This document shows, piece by piece, positions 1 to 8,212 of a stretch of DNA of 64,000 bases. Within the stretch, counting starts at the first letter, position 1. Each line of letters begins with the position of its first letter. The stretch lies in NCBI GenBank assembly GCA_041398905.1, contig JAWKTV010000003.1, positions 186,001 through 250,000 on the forward strand, read 5' to 3'. The translations under genes were made by a program, and so were the position numbers. The notes beneath the pieces were generated by a model. It was not told the DNA's origin. It searched no databases and saw only the letters and a list, made by a program, of their open reading frames with translations. This stretch comes from JAWKTV01 sp041398905 (lineage in GTDB: Bacteria; Planctomycetota; Planctomycetia; Planctomycetales; Planctomycetaceae).

Positions 1-58
1 CCGCTCTTCGACACGTACCGCTTTCATCCTCACCGCACCCGACTCCGCACCACCACGC

Positions 59-1264
59 ATGCTCCGCAACCTCATCCAGTCCCACGGACCCGCCGGCTTC
101 TATCACAAGGTCGTTGAACTGCTGAACGACAAGCAGCTCACGCCTGACGACTTCTCGTACCGCGAACTTGCCGAAGCCACCGGTGTCCTCGGTAACCTCA
201 CTTCACTCCGCAACCCGCACACCCTCCCGATCCAGCAGCTCTCAAACCTCAGCAGCTCCACCGCGACGCTCACCGAGTCCACCCCCGGCGTCGGCACCGC
301 CCTCTTCCAGACCATCACGGGAGAACTCATCGGCCGCAAGGTCATCGAGGGCTACGAAGACGACGCCGGCTTCATCGGTGACCACCTCGTCACCGTCCTG
401 CCCAGCCGCCTCCGCAACACGCGCATCGCCGGCTTCCGCGCACTCGCAGGGCCCACGGAAGTCGCGGAAGGTCACCCCTACGAGGAATCCAGCTTCGAGG
501 AGAAGTTCGTCACCTCGCTCGAATCCAAGCAGGGACGAATCCTCTCCATCAACGAGGAACTGATCGCCTTCGACCAGACCGGAGAGATTCACCGCCGCGC
601 GATGGCCCTCGGCTACTATCTCCGACAGGAACGCGAACGTACCATCGTTCGAGCCGTCACCGACGCAGACGCCGCCGCCGGTCGCCATGTCTACCGCCCG
701 GGCGGACAAGGCCAGGCTCTCTACGCTGCCAGCGGCTCCAATCGCAACTACATCGGAGCAACGAATACGACCTCGCCCGACTTCGCCGCGGCGATTCCGC
801 TCGTCGACTGGACCGATGTTGAGCAGGCTCTGCATTACCGCGCGACCGAAATCCGTGACGACCGCATCGACGGCGACCAGCGCCCCATCGTCGCTCCCGC
901 GAAGCAACTGCTCGTTCCCGAACGGCTTCGCGGCACCGCCCGCAGCATCGTCAACTCGACCGAGGTGCATGTCTCGACCGGTGAAGGTGAAACCCGCTAC
1001 GCCAACCCGCTCCACGGCACCCTCGAAGTCCTCTCTTCCCCGTTCATCGACGAACAGGGGGGCACCGCCACCAGCGACTGGTATCTCGGAGACTTCCGCC
1101 GCCAGTTCGTCTGGACCGAGATCTGGCCGGTGCAAACTTTTCTGCAACGCTCGGAGAGTGAGGCGGCATTCGAGCGCGACGTCGTGCTGAGGGTCAAGGC
1201 CCGCTACTTCGGCGGCATCTCCGCCGTCGACACCGCCTTCGTCACCAAGGTCAGCGGCAGCTAA
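59..1264 (+). CDS. Phage-type major capsid protein
   Basis: A 401-residue protein that I read as a virion major head subunit of the HK97-fold/gpT-like kind. The length, lack of signal peptide or membrane segment, a central stretch rich in short acidic and aromatic blocks (about residues 100-200) and its place at the head of a neck/tail gene run support this. Capsid subunits self-assemble into the shell around packaged DNA. The frame stays open upstream to the window edge, so the ATG at 59 is a choice, not a certainty; there is no clear ribosome-binding site, which is normal here. Portal and protease genes, if present, lie left of the window. The family name is from recognition of overall sequence character plus context, not from a diagnostic motif. 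Confidence 0.72.
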   Translation: MLRNLIQSHGPAGFYHKVVELLNDKQLTPDDFSYRELAEATGVLGNLTSLRNPHTLPIQQLSNLSSSTATLTESTPGVGTALFQTITGELIGRKVIEGYEDDAGFIGDHLVTVLPSRLRNTRIAGFRALAGPTEVAEGHPYEESSFEEKFVTSLESKQGRILSINEELIAFDQTGEIHRRAMALGYYLRQERERTIVRAVTDADAAAGRHVYRPGGQGQALYAASGSNRNYIGATNTTSPDFAAAIPLVDWTDVEQALHYRATEIRDDRIDGDQRPIVAPAKQLLVPERLRGTARSIVNSTEVHVSTGEGETRYANPLHGTLEVLSSPFIDEQGGTATSDWYLGDFRRQFVWTEIWPVQTFLQRSESEAAFERDVVLRVKARYFGGISAVDTAFVTKVSGS

Positions 1265-1300
1265 CCACTCCGAAACCTGGCCGTTATCTGCTCCCCTCAA

Positions 1301-1376
1301 AGGGTTCCCGGTCGATCGCACCGCTACTCACCTCATGACGCAATCGCCCCACTGCGTCCGCGGTCCCGGGAACCCT
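1301..1376. repeat. 11-bp inverted repeat between capsid gene and next gene
   Basis: AGGGTTCCCGG at 1301-1311 is matched by its exact reverse complement CCGGGAACCCT at 1366-1376, 54 bases apart, in the 162-base spacer after the capsid gene. It could form a long-loop hairpin that limits readthrough or protects the capsid mRNA end; no U-tract follows, so a simple intrinsic terminator is not supported. Confidence 0.4.
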
Positions 1377-1426
1377 CTCTTTCGCATCGCATTGACCTTC
1401 GATTCATCAACTCGACCTGACTTGCC

Positions 1427-2154
1427 ATGCACATTCGCGGCGTCAACCATTCCGGCTCCGTTAGCCGCGTCATCAGTCTGCCCCGCCCGGATGGCTCGGC
1501 GTGGCCCCTCACCATCAGTCCGTTGCCGCTCGGCTTTCACCGTCGGCTTCGCGAGTACGGCCTCAACCCGCCGGCACCACCCGTCAAAGTGTCACGAGAC
1601 TCGCATGGCAAGCCGCTCCGAGACGAGCAGGGCCTTGCTGTGACCACTTGCGATAACACGGACCCCGCCTACCTCGCCGAAGTCGAACTCTACCACCAGC
1701 GCGTCGCGACCCTCGCCGTCTATCACGCGCTCCAGGACGACCCCAACATCACCTTCGACACCCGGCTCAACGGTGAGCCCGGCCACCCCAAGAGCCGTCC
1801 CAACTCCGCTGACTGGCTCCGCGCCGCCGACGCGATCCATGCTGAGCTGGAAGCCGCCGGCTTCACCGCCGGCGACCTCATCCTGCTCTGCGAGGAAGTC
1901 TGCCGTCTCAGCAACCTGATCGGAGATCACCTCAAGGCGGCCCGCGGAAATTTCTTGTCGAGCAGCCCGCCGCAAGCCCCCTAGCCGACCTCAACGCCGC
2001 CCCCCGCACGCTTGACTATCACGTTCTCCGCACCTGCGAGCGGCTGCATCTCGACGAGGCCGACTTCCTCGCTCTTCCCTACTCACGGCAACTTCGCCTC
2101 CTCAGCTACGCCCAGCTCCGAGCCGCCGAAGAGACCGCCGCACACTCTCAATAA
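1427..2154 (+). CDS. Probable tail assembly chaperone, two-frame (gpG/gpGT-like)
   Basis: The first frame (1427-1984) gives a 185-residue protein; a second frame without its own start continues for 68 residues to a TAA at 2152-2154. The second frame is -1 relative to the first and can be entered at 1948-1954 (A AAT TTC, the X XXY YYZ slippery pattern read in frame). That is the organisation of lambda gpG/gpGT tail chaperones, where a minority -1 fusion is needed with the tape measure protein. The alternative is a consensus error: a C5 run at 1977-1981 just before the stop would, with one more C, fuse the frames directly. The position right after the capsid gene rather than between tail tube and tape measure is atypical. 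Function is inferred from architecture. Confidence 0.5.
1948..1954 (+). promoter_or_regulatory. Candidate -1 ribosomal frameshift site
   Basis: The heptamer AAATTTC sits as A-AAT-TTC in the zero frame of the upstream ORF, matching X XXY YYZ. A -1 slip continues into an ORF open for 68 more codons. No strong downstream hairpin was confirmed by eye. Confidence 0.35.
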
Positions 2155-2166
2155 AGCCTGATCGAC

Positions 2167-2427
2167 ATGGACCTTCCCGACCTCTCGACCATCGCCGGCA
2201 GCGAACTGAGTCACGCGCAAATCAATGGAATCCTGGCTCAGATCGACCTCGATATCACCAACCTGCTCCGTGATGGCAAGCTGAGCGCGCTGAAGTACGG
2301 CGTTCCCGGACCAGCCGGTGTCTCGACGGACCGCGCCGCCAACCTCCACGCCCTGCTCGCTGCCCGCGACCACTACCACAAGCTGCTCACCAGCCAGCCG
2401 GTCTGGGCCACCAGCGTCGCCAGGTGA
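2167..2427 (+). CDS. Small protein of head-tail cluster, unknown
   Basis: An 86-residue soluble protein starting 12 bases after the preceding stop. Its first half is helical and acidic (two LDQ/QIDLDI-type stretches), followed by a YGVPGPAG turn and a second helix. Size and place between the capsid gene and the neck genes suit a head-tail joining protein of the gpW/gp6 class, but I see no diagnostic motif, so the function is unassigned. It overlaps the next gene by four bases (GTGA), implying translational coupling in the morphogenesis operon. Confidence 0.6.
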   Translation: MDLPDLSTIAGSELSHAQINGILAQIDLDITNLLRDGKLSALKYGVPGPAGVSTDRAANLHALLAARDHYHKLLTSQPVWATSVAR

Positions 2428-2681
2428 TCGCCAGTCCTCCGGACTTCGTGCCCCAGTTCGACCACCCGCTGTCCACCGTCACCACCTCCCGTCATCCCAT
2501 GCCTCCCTCAATGCTCGCCAACCTGGCAACCCTGCAAGACGATCGCGAAGCCCGTGCGATCGAACGCCGAACCATCCAGTTCCAGCACCTGCAACGGCTG
2601 CGGCACATCCTCGACCAACTGCGGCAACGTAACGCCGCCAACGCCGCCCCTCCTTCCGCTCTGGCCCGCCACAGCGCCTGA
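2424..2681 (+). CDS. Small hypothetical protein of head-tail cluster
   Basis: An 85-residue ORF beginning with GTG inside the preceding stop region (GTGA overlap). An internal ATG at 2499 would give a 60-residue product that starts at the more protein-like part: a basic amphipathic helix rich in Arg, Gln and Leu (DDREARAIERRTIQFQHLQ). The first 25 residues are proline- and histidine-rich and may be untranslated. No family recognised; kept because it fills the space between two tightly packed neighbours in the same direction. Confidence 0.45.
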   Translation: MIASPPDFVPQFDHPLSTVTTSRHPMPPSMLANLATLQDDREARAIERRTIQFQHLQRLRHILDQLRQRNAANAAPPSALARHSA

Positions 2682-2684
2682 ACC

Positions 2685-3023
2685 ATGCCTCCCGTACTTG
2701 ATGACACCGAGTCGGACGCGACCATCGTCAACGCCCTCCAGTCGATCGCAACTCTGCTGCAATGCCGCGAGGAGGACTTCGACACACTGCGGCAAATGCA
2801 CCTCGAGTGGCTGCAGTTCCAGTCCACTCTGACAAGGCTCGTTCACATGATCGACGGCAACGGCCGACCGCCTCTTGCAGAGCGCATCGTCCTGCTCGAA
2901 CAGCACACCCACCGGCTGGAACAGCTCATCTCCCAGATCGACGAAGTCAAGTTCCGATTGATCGGCCTGCTGATTGGCGTCGTCCTCAGCCTCGTCGCCG
3001 CGCTGTTCGCATGTCTCCGCTGA
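2685..3023 (+). CDS. XhlA-like coiled-coil protein with C-terminal membrane anchor
   Basis: A 112-residue protein. Residues about 10-85 are a charged, leucine-heptad helix (ERIVLLEQHTHRLEQLISQI), and residues about 91-110 form a single hydrophobic segment (LIGLLIGVVLSLVAALFACL) ending in Arg. This coil-then-anchor layout is that of XhlA/hemolysin-type holin accessory proteins encoded in prophages and defective phages, which sit in the inner membrane with a long helical domain. If so, it is a host-lysis or release component located inside the head-tail run. No endolysin is visible beside it. Assignment rests on topology only; another small membrane-anchored coiled coil is possible. Confidence 0.5.
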   Translation: MPPVLDDTESDATIVNALQSIATLLQCREEDFDTLRQMHLEWLQFQSTLTRLVHMIDGNGRPPLAERIVLLEQHTHRLEQLISQIDEVKFRLIGLLIGVVLSLVAALFACLR

Positions 3024-3093
3024 CAGCCTCCGCCCGGCGGACCAGTTCCACGCTGGTCGAGGGGCGACACCAAGCCCATTTCAACTGACCGCC

Positions 3094-3534
3094 ATGCCTT
3101 CACAACTCGACTTCAACACGGATCTCCGTGATCTGCTCTTCGCCGACTGGTCCGATGCGGCGATCTATCGAACGATCCAGCCGCAGTACGACCCGCAGCA
3201 CGGGGTCCTCGTCGAACTGACGACCGACCACCCGCTGCTGGTCATCAGCAGTCCCGTCCGCTCGTCCGCGACACCGAATACCGCGCAGCAGCATTCCGCC
3301 GACGAGCAGTCCTGGCTGATCCGCCCGTCGGAGCTTCCGCCAGATGCTGCTCCTCGGGGCGATCACCTGATTCACGCCGGCCGCGAACACCTCATTATCG
3401 GCATCGACCAATCCACACTCAGTGGACTCATCACGCTGCACACCCGCTCGCTCCCTGACCGAACACCATGCGACTCCATTTCAACATTGACGACCGGGCC
3501 TCATCGGCGCTCCGCGAGCGACTGCGGCGGCTGA
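3094..3534 (+). CDS. Neck protein candidate (head closure / stopper position)
   Basis: A beta-rich protein of up to 146 residues starting at ATG 3094. A longer upstream extension in frame (from 2974) reads over the preceding membrane-protein gene and is rejected. It lies directly before the HK97 gp10-like gene, where siphophages encode the head-closure or stopper protein. The frame overlaps the next gene by 67 bases; the last 20 residues look like a shadow of that gene. A one-base shift before 3456 would end the protein at a TGA ten bases ahead of the next ATG, the spacing seen elsewhere in the cluster, so the true C-terminus is uncertain. Role inferred from order only. Confidence 0.5.
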   Translation: MPSQLDFNTDLRDLLFADWSDAAIYRTIQPQYDPQHGVLVELTTDHPLLVISSPVRSSATPNTAQQHSADEQSWLIRPSELPPDAAPRGDHLIHAGREHLIIGIDQSTLSGLITLHTRSLPDRTPCDSISTLTTGPHRRSASDCGG

Positions 3535-3898
3535 CAGAGGCACGGCATTCAGTCATCGACGAGACGCTGCGGCAGACCCTCACCGACATCATTCTCGCCA
3601 ACCCCGTCGACACCGGCCGCAGCCGCGCCGCGTGGGTCTCGGCCTTGACGGCGCATGGTGGCACTCCACCCCCGCGTGGCAGGGGGAACATCCAACTGCC
3701 ACGGCCGAAGGTGCCGCGCTGGGCGAGGCCACCCGCCACGACTCCAGAGACATCAGCGAAAGGACGGCGTCCAACTCCGTCGCGTACGTACCTTTCCTCG
3801 AATATGGAACGGCGGTCCAACGTCCGATTCACATGGTCCGCCGCGCCCTTCAGGCGGCCATCCGCCGACTGCGGCGAACCCTTGGCAACCGACCGTAG
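3468..3898 (+). CDS. HK97 gp10-like tail completion protein, frame broken
   Basis: Read across one frame change near 3633-3640 this encodes about 143 residues. The first frame supplies an N-terminal helix and the hallmark PVDTGRSRAAW; the second (-1) frame continues with GAWWHSTPAWQGEH and ends with VAYVPFLEYGTAVQRPIHMVRRAL before TAG at 3896. VDTG(R/L)xR followed later by an EYGT...P(H)xxR motif is typical of HK97 gp10-family neck/tail-completion proteins. The zero-frame continuation past the break is proline/arginine-rich noise. One missing base in the consensus is the simplest explanation; a genuine pseudogene cannot be excluded. Confidence 0.6.
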
Positions 3899-3962
3899 CG
3901 CGACGCTTCAGTGCCACGCTTGCCGCGGCTCCGACAGACTTCTTCCCGCAACCAACCCGTCC

Positions 3963-4430
3963 ATGGTCGCCACCCAGCACTTGCACTCGACGCTCCAGCA
4001 GCATTGGTCCGAGTCAGCCTCATCAGGCATCCCGACGCTGTACCCCGGTACCCGCCAGGAGACTTCGCAACTGCCCGAGTGGTTCGAGCTCTGGGTCGAT
4101 GCGCTGTCGGATCAACCGTCTCGACGAATCGCACCGGATCGACTCGATGGCACGATCACCGTGCACTGCTTCACCCAGCAGCGGCATCATCCCGCTCGAG
4201 TCTATGAACTTGCCGATCTCGCCCGACAGGCCCTCGATCACCAGCGACTCCGCATTCTCGACCGCTCGGCCACCCCTCCCCTGGAAGTCGGGCACGTTGA
4301 CATCTACGAGCCTCAGATCCGTGACTTGAGTCGCACACATCAGAACGCTGGCAGCCTGCTGCTCCGCCACATCGTCCTTACCTGGTCTTTTGTCGCCCAG
4401 AAGACCACCAGTTCACCATCGGCGACCTGA
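3963..4430 (+). CDS. Tail terminator-like protein (gpU position)
   Basis: ATG 3963 gives 155 residues. N-terminal helix, then a WFELWVDAL strand, a VHCFTQQ strand and a long helix with LADLARQAL, a mixed alpha/beta layout compatible with tail terminator proteins that cap the tail tube. It shares a frame with the first part of the preceding broken gene, so a longer reading from 3468 appears, but codons 3640-3960 in that reading are non-protein-like. Followed after 70 bases by the tail tube gene, the canonical order terminator then tube. Family assignment is by order and size. Confidence 0.5.
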   Translation: MVATQHLHSTLQQHWSESASSGIPTLYPGTRQETSQLPEWFELWVDALSDQPSRRIAPDRLDGTITVHCFTQQRHHPARVYELADLARQALDHQRLRILDRSATPPLEVGHVDIYEPQIRDLSRTHQNAGSLLLRHIVLTWSFVAQKTTSSPSAT

Positions 4431-4500
4431 GTCGTCGTTCCCCGTCCCCGGTCGCCGTGATCGCGATCTCCTGACTTCCATCCGAAACGCACGAACCAAC

Positions 4501-5019
4501 ATGCCGACATCACAGCTCACCCGAAACCTCCGCGACGGCGAACTTGTCCTGCGAGACGGCTCCGAACCACCGCACACCTTGACCGTGTTGCTGGACGAAG
4601 GGGACTTGACCTGGACACAGCGGCAACGCACGATCGAGATCAAGGACCGCGGCTCGATCGCCGCAGGTCATCTTCGCCGCGGCGATGATGAATCGGTCAC
4701 GCTCGCCTTTACCGCCAAGTGGTCGCAGCTCATCGGCAAGTCCGCCCACGCTGCCGACCCGCTTCAGCTCTACGAGATGCTGATGTTCGCCCCGGCGGCG
4801 AACATCACCAGCACCTCGTCCGCGGGAGAGCAGGATACGTTGACGCTGGAGTTCTCAGTCATCGATCCCGCCGGGATCGCCAGCGAGAAGATCACCTTCG
4901 CGAAGGTCTACCGCGAGACACTCACGATGGCCGAGGGGGCGGACTTCAACACCATCGCGTTCACGGGACGAGCATTCCAAACCGCACCCACCGTCACCCG
5001 ACTGCCAGCGGTCGGCTAG
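4501..5019 (+). CDS. Major tail (tube) protein
   Basis: ATG 4501 gives a 172-residue beta-strand-rich protein with no cysteine-rich or membrane part. It opens with a short strand pair (ELVLRDGSEPPHTLTVLLDEGDLTW), has a central LAFTAKWSQLIG segment and a long C-terminal sheet region (TLTLEFSVIDPAG, KITFAKVYRETLTMAEG). Size, strand content and place between the tail terminator and the tape-measure-like gene fit a tail tube subunit that polymerises into the hollow tail shaft. An upstream in-frame ATG at 4390 would add 37 Arg/Pro-rich residues overlapping the preceding gene and is not preferred. Confidence 0.58.
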   Translation: MPTSQLTRNLRDGELVLRDGSEPPHTLTVLLDEGDLTWTQRQRTIEIKDRGSIAAGHLRRGDDESVTLAFTAKWSQLIGKSAHAADPLQLYEMLMFAPAANITSTSSAGEQDTLTLEFSVIDPAGIASEKITFAKVYRETLTMAEGADFNTIAFTGRAFQTAPTVTRLPAVG

Positions 5020-5118
5020 CACTCACATGCTCACGAGCCCCAACGGGGGACGCGGAGTTACCGCGCTCAGCATCCTGCCACCAACGCTGTTTGAACCCAC
5101 CCCACCGGACTGGCCGTC

Positions 5119-5832
5119 ATGTTCACCGAATCGCTCACTGTTCACATCCTTGGCGACAGCTCCGGACTCCGCGCCGAACTGGAGGGCGCGCTCCACGGGC
5201 TGAACGAGTTTCAATCCCGGCTCACCAGCATCACGTCCAGTGGAGATCAGCTCGCCAGCAGTCTGGGCGGCGTCGGCAAGGTTGGGCCGGCTCTACAGAG
5301 CGTCAGCCAGTTGCTGAATCGAATCACGACACAGATTCGACTGCTCGGCCAGTCGCCCGTCACCATCGACGTCAGTCCCGCGCTGGCCGCCCTGCAGCGC
5401 CTACTCGGAATGATTGAGCTCGCCGCGGCGCGGCTCAAGCAACTGACGGGCGGTCCAGCCGGAAACATCGTGGGAGGCCCGACCGCGCTACCGGCCGCGT
5501 CGCGCCCCGGATCGCCCGCGGTTGGCCTGCCCGACCTTGCAGGGGCCGGGGCTTCAGCGAACTACTCCGCCAGACTGGACGCAGCGAACTCGTCCATCGT
5601 CAACATCGATCATCTCGTGGCCCCTTCGAGTCCGATCGGCTCGCCGGGAGTCGCCGCGTCTGACGGAACGCGATCATCCCGGAGCACGGCCCAGGACGTG
5701 CTGTCGGCGGGCGGTCCCACGAGCAACTTCTTCGGTGGCATCGCCATCAACGTGCAGAGCGGAGCCGAGGTCAACAACATCGTTCGCGACCTCCGTCTGC
5801 AAGGGATTCACCTGCGTCATCGCCGAGGATGA
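5119..5832 (+). CDS. Short tape measure-like protein
   Basis: A 237-residue protein. The N-terminus (SLTVHILGDSSGLRAELEGA) matches the usual tape measure opening, a strand followed by a long helix that continues through about residue 120 with regularly spaced Leu/Ser/Gln. The second half is Ala/Gly/Ser/Pro-rich and low in structure. Tape measure proteins set tail length at about 1.5 angstrom per residue; 237 residues would predict a tail near 35 nm, far shorter than typical siphophage tails. No transmembrane or peptidoglycan hydrolase domain is visible. Position after the tube gene supports the call. Confidence 0.55.
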   Translation: MFTESLTVHILGDSSGLRAELEGALHGLNEFQSRLTSITSSGDQLASSLGGVGKVGPALQSVSQLLNRITTQIRLLGQSPVTIDVSPALAALQRLLGMIELAAARLKQLTGGPAGNIVGGPTALPAASRPGSPAVGLPDLAGAGASANYSARLDAANSSIVNIDHLVAPSSPIGSPGVAASDGTRSSRSTAQDVLSAGGPTSNFFGGIAINVQSGAEVNNIVRDLRLQGIHLRHRRG

Positions 5833-5898
5833 GTTCACCCGACATCCCGACTCCGCACCCAGCCGCCACTCCGCCGATCAACCGACTCAGGCACCGTC

Positions 5899-6343
5899 AT
5901 GCTCCACTTCAAACCCGCACTCTGGCGAGATGGCGTACTCTTCGAGCTGCCGCGTCCGATCCTGTCGTTGCGCCTGCAGGACAGTTGGGACTTCGCCCGC
6001 TTCAAGGTTCCCCTGCGACCGGGAGACTCGCTCGCTGGTCACAGCCGCGGCGGAGTTGACATCGCCGTGGAAGGTCAGATCGCTTCCCACTCCGGACAGC
6101 TCAAGCTCAGCGAAGACCAGATGTTCGCGACCCTCGAGCAGCTTCGCACGCCTGCATGTCAACGCGGCGGACGACACATATCAGCTCTTCCTCTACCACG
6201 ACCCGCCGACCGCGACATACCGCTCCTTCCGCAACTGCTCCACGATTCGATTCGAGTACGACATCGGCAATTCGAGGCTCTTCAACTACTCGGTGTTGAT
6301 CCACGCCGCGGACCCCTCGCTGCTCCAGTCGGCTCCAACCTGA
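5899..6343 (+). CDS. Distal tail-like protein, frame broken
   Basis: The first frame from ATG 5899 (MLHFKPALWRDGVLFELPRP, then LQDSWDFARFKVPLRPGD) runs convincingly to about 6145; the protein resumes one base on with LHVNAADDTYQLFLYHD and ends at the TGA of 6341-6343, giving about 147 residues. The break near 6146-6150 (cgcacgcctg) is fixed by dropping one base. Content is beta-rich with aromatic pairs. Between tape measure and hub genes, siphophages encode the distal tail protein; that is the likely role, though I recognise no specific motif. The remainder of the first frame after 6150 is Arg/Pro/Ser noise. Confidence 0.5.
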
Positions 6344-6509
6344 CCACCGGCCGCAGCACGCGAGCACCGCGGCCGCAGTCCGGAACTCACAACTCAACCC
6401 TGGCAGCAACCTGATCCCGAGTCCAATCGCCGTTTGGGTCACCATGCGTTGGTGGACTGACTGTGCGGCGAGGACCGCGGCTTCCAAACTCGTTTTGGTA
6501 CCTCCCGCC

Positions 6510-8167
6510 ATGTACGAACGCCGCATCCTGCATCATGGCCCCTCCCCGACCGGAGTGCCGCTTCCGCTGCAGCAGCGTGCCGTCAAGGGATGCTGGTTCG
6601 AGCTGCATCGCCAGGGAGGCTGCGGAGCTGGCGAACTGGTGCTGAGCGATGACTTTCGCGCGGGCAGGAGATCGAGATCGGCGACTGGATCAGTTGTGAA
6701 TCAGCCGTTGGCGACCGCTGGTATCTGGGACGCGTCGAAGAGCGACAGGCCGTCTCACCTGCGGAAGTGCGGCTGCGTCTCGAGGGAATGGCGGTCGAGC
6801 TCGGCGAAGTCTTCCCGGGAGGTTTCGCTTCCGACGCCGATGGCGTTCCTCCGCACCGTTTCGCCGCCACCGACCTCTTTCCCAACGACCCCGATCACTC
6901 GCTGGAGACGCTCGACTCGGTCGCTTCGGCCACTGAGTTGATGCGCCGGATCATCGAGGCCTATGTGCTGCCGGCGACGCAGATCGCGCTGCCGGCCGGA
7001 GCGATCGAACCGCCGCTCCACCCGGCTCCGGTCAGCAGTCTCAAGTTCCGCGGCGAGGAGTCTGTCCGGGCGATCATCAAGGACCTGGCTTTACGTGCGC
7101 AGGCGAGTTGGGGTGTCGACGCCTTCGGACAGTTCTACTTCTATCAGCCACGCTCCGCCTTGCTGGCCGTGTGGCGCGAGGGAGCCGACCTCACACGGCT
7201 CTCGGAGACCCGCGACCGCGAGCATCTCTTCAACCGGGTACTGCTCACCGGTGACTACATCTACGACGAACCCGACAGCTCCGCGAATATCGCTCGACGA
7301 TCCTACCGCTGGCGGGGAAACTACACGCAGCCCGACAGCCGCGCCGCGTTCGGCGATCGTCGGATCCGTCTGTGGGTTCCATGGCTCCGCACCGAGACCG
7401 ACTCCGTCAGTTTCGTCCGTGAGTTCTTCCGTACCTACTCGCAACCGACGAGTCGCTATCTGCTGGAGACGACATCGCAGCAGACGCTGCCACTCCCGTG
7501 GCTCGGGCAGGTACGGGTTGAAGACAGAGACGGCGAGGAGTTGATCACCGCCGCGATCGAGACGATCCGCGTGCAGTTCGATCACGCTCCGACGTTCCGG
7601 CTCGAACTGGGCCCTGAAGACCCGCGCGAACTGTGGCCGGAACCACCCCACGATGAGCGGTGGGAGTTGCCGCAGGGACGCTCTCCCGGCGGCGGCATCT
7701 CGTTGACCGATCTCCCACCGCTTTCGGGGTATCCCACTTCGACCGAGCTGACGTCGAGCGACATCACGTCATCAGACATCACCTCGTCGAACCTCACCAG
7801 CTCGCTGTTGATGTCGTCCGAACTCAGTTCTGGCCTGTCGCTCGACGTGACGGACGATTCGCACGACTCCGGCGGCTCCAGCGACTGGGCCTGGTCATCC
7901 GACACCTCGTCCGGGTCAACTGGTGAGTCAGGTACCGGCGACCCGCCCTCATCGTCGCAGGTCTCCTCCACCTCCGACGACCTGACTTCCTCGACCGCGA
8001 TGGAAGCAACGTCTTTGGCGACGTCCGAGACGGACTGGATCGACAGCCTGGATTCGATACCGACCTCCGCCTCGCTCGATCCACTTACTTCGACGGCGCT
8101 CTCCAGCGACACATCTTCGGCGGACCTGACTTCAACCGACGACAATGGGGCGTCGATGTCCCAATGA
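6510..8167 (+). CDS. Tail hub-like protein with Ser/Thr/Asp-rich C-terminus, frame broken
   Basis: About 552 residues when joined across a break near 6660. The first frame ends ELVLSDDFRAG; the next continues QEIEIGDWISCE. Adding one G to the run at 6662-6664 (G4 for G3) restores a single frame. Residues about 1-385 resemble siphophage tail hub/tip proteins (GDWISCE..WYLGRVEE, ASWGVDAFGQFYFYQP, FNRVLLTGDYIYD): oligomer-forming beta barrels that close the tail. From about residue 410 the protein turns into a roughly 140-residue Ser/Thr/Asp-rich tract with repeated TSSDIT units. A GTG at 6767 would start a truncated form, but the frame clearly extends upstream. Three sugar-transfer type genes follow. 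Confidence 0.55.
7741..8160 (+). repeat. Ser/Thr/Asp low-complexity coding repeat
   Basis: The 3' quarter of the hub-like gene encodes near-tandem units of the type T-S-S-D-(I/L)-T, built from repeated tcg/acc/gac codons, followed by looser SS/DS/GS-rich sequence. Almost no hydrophobic residues other than isolated I/L/W occur. Such tracts are usually unstructured, surface exposed and possible O-glycosylation targets. The repeat also makes this stretch prone to slippage and misassembly. Confidence 0.75.
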
Positions 8168-8212
8168 CAACACTTCTCTCAACCGGCCATCCAACACCAG
8201 CAGGGCGGCGTG

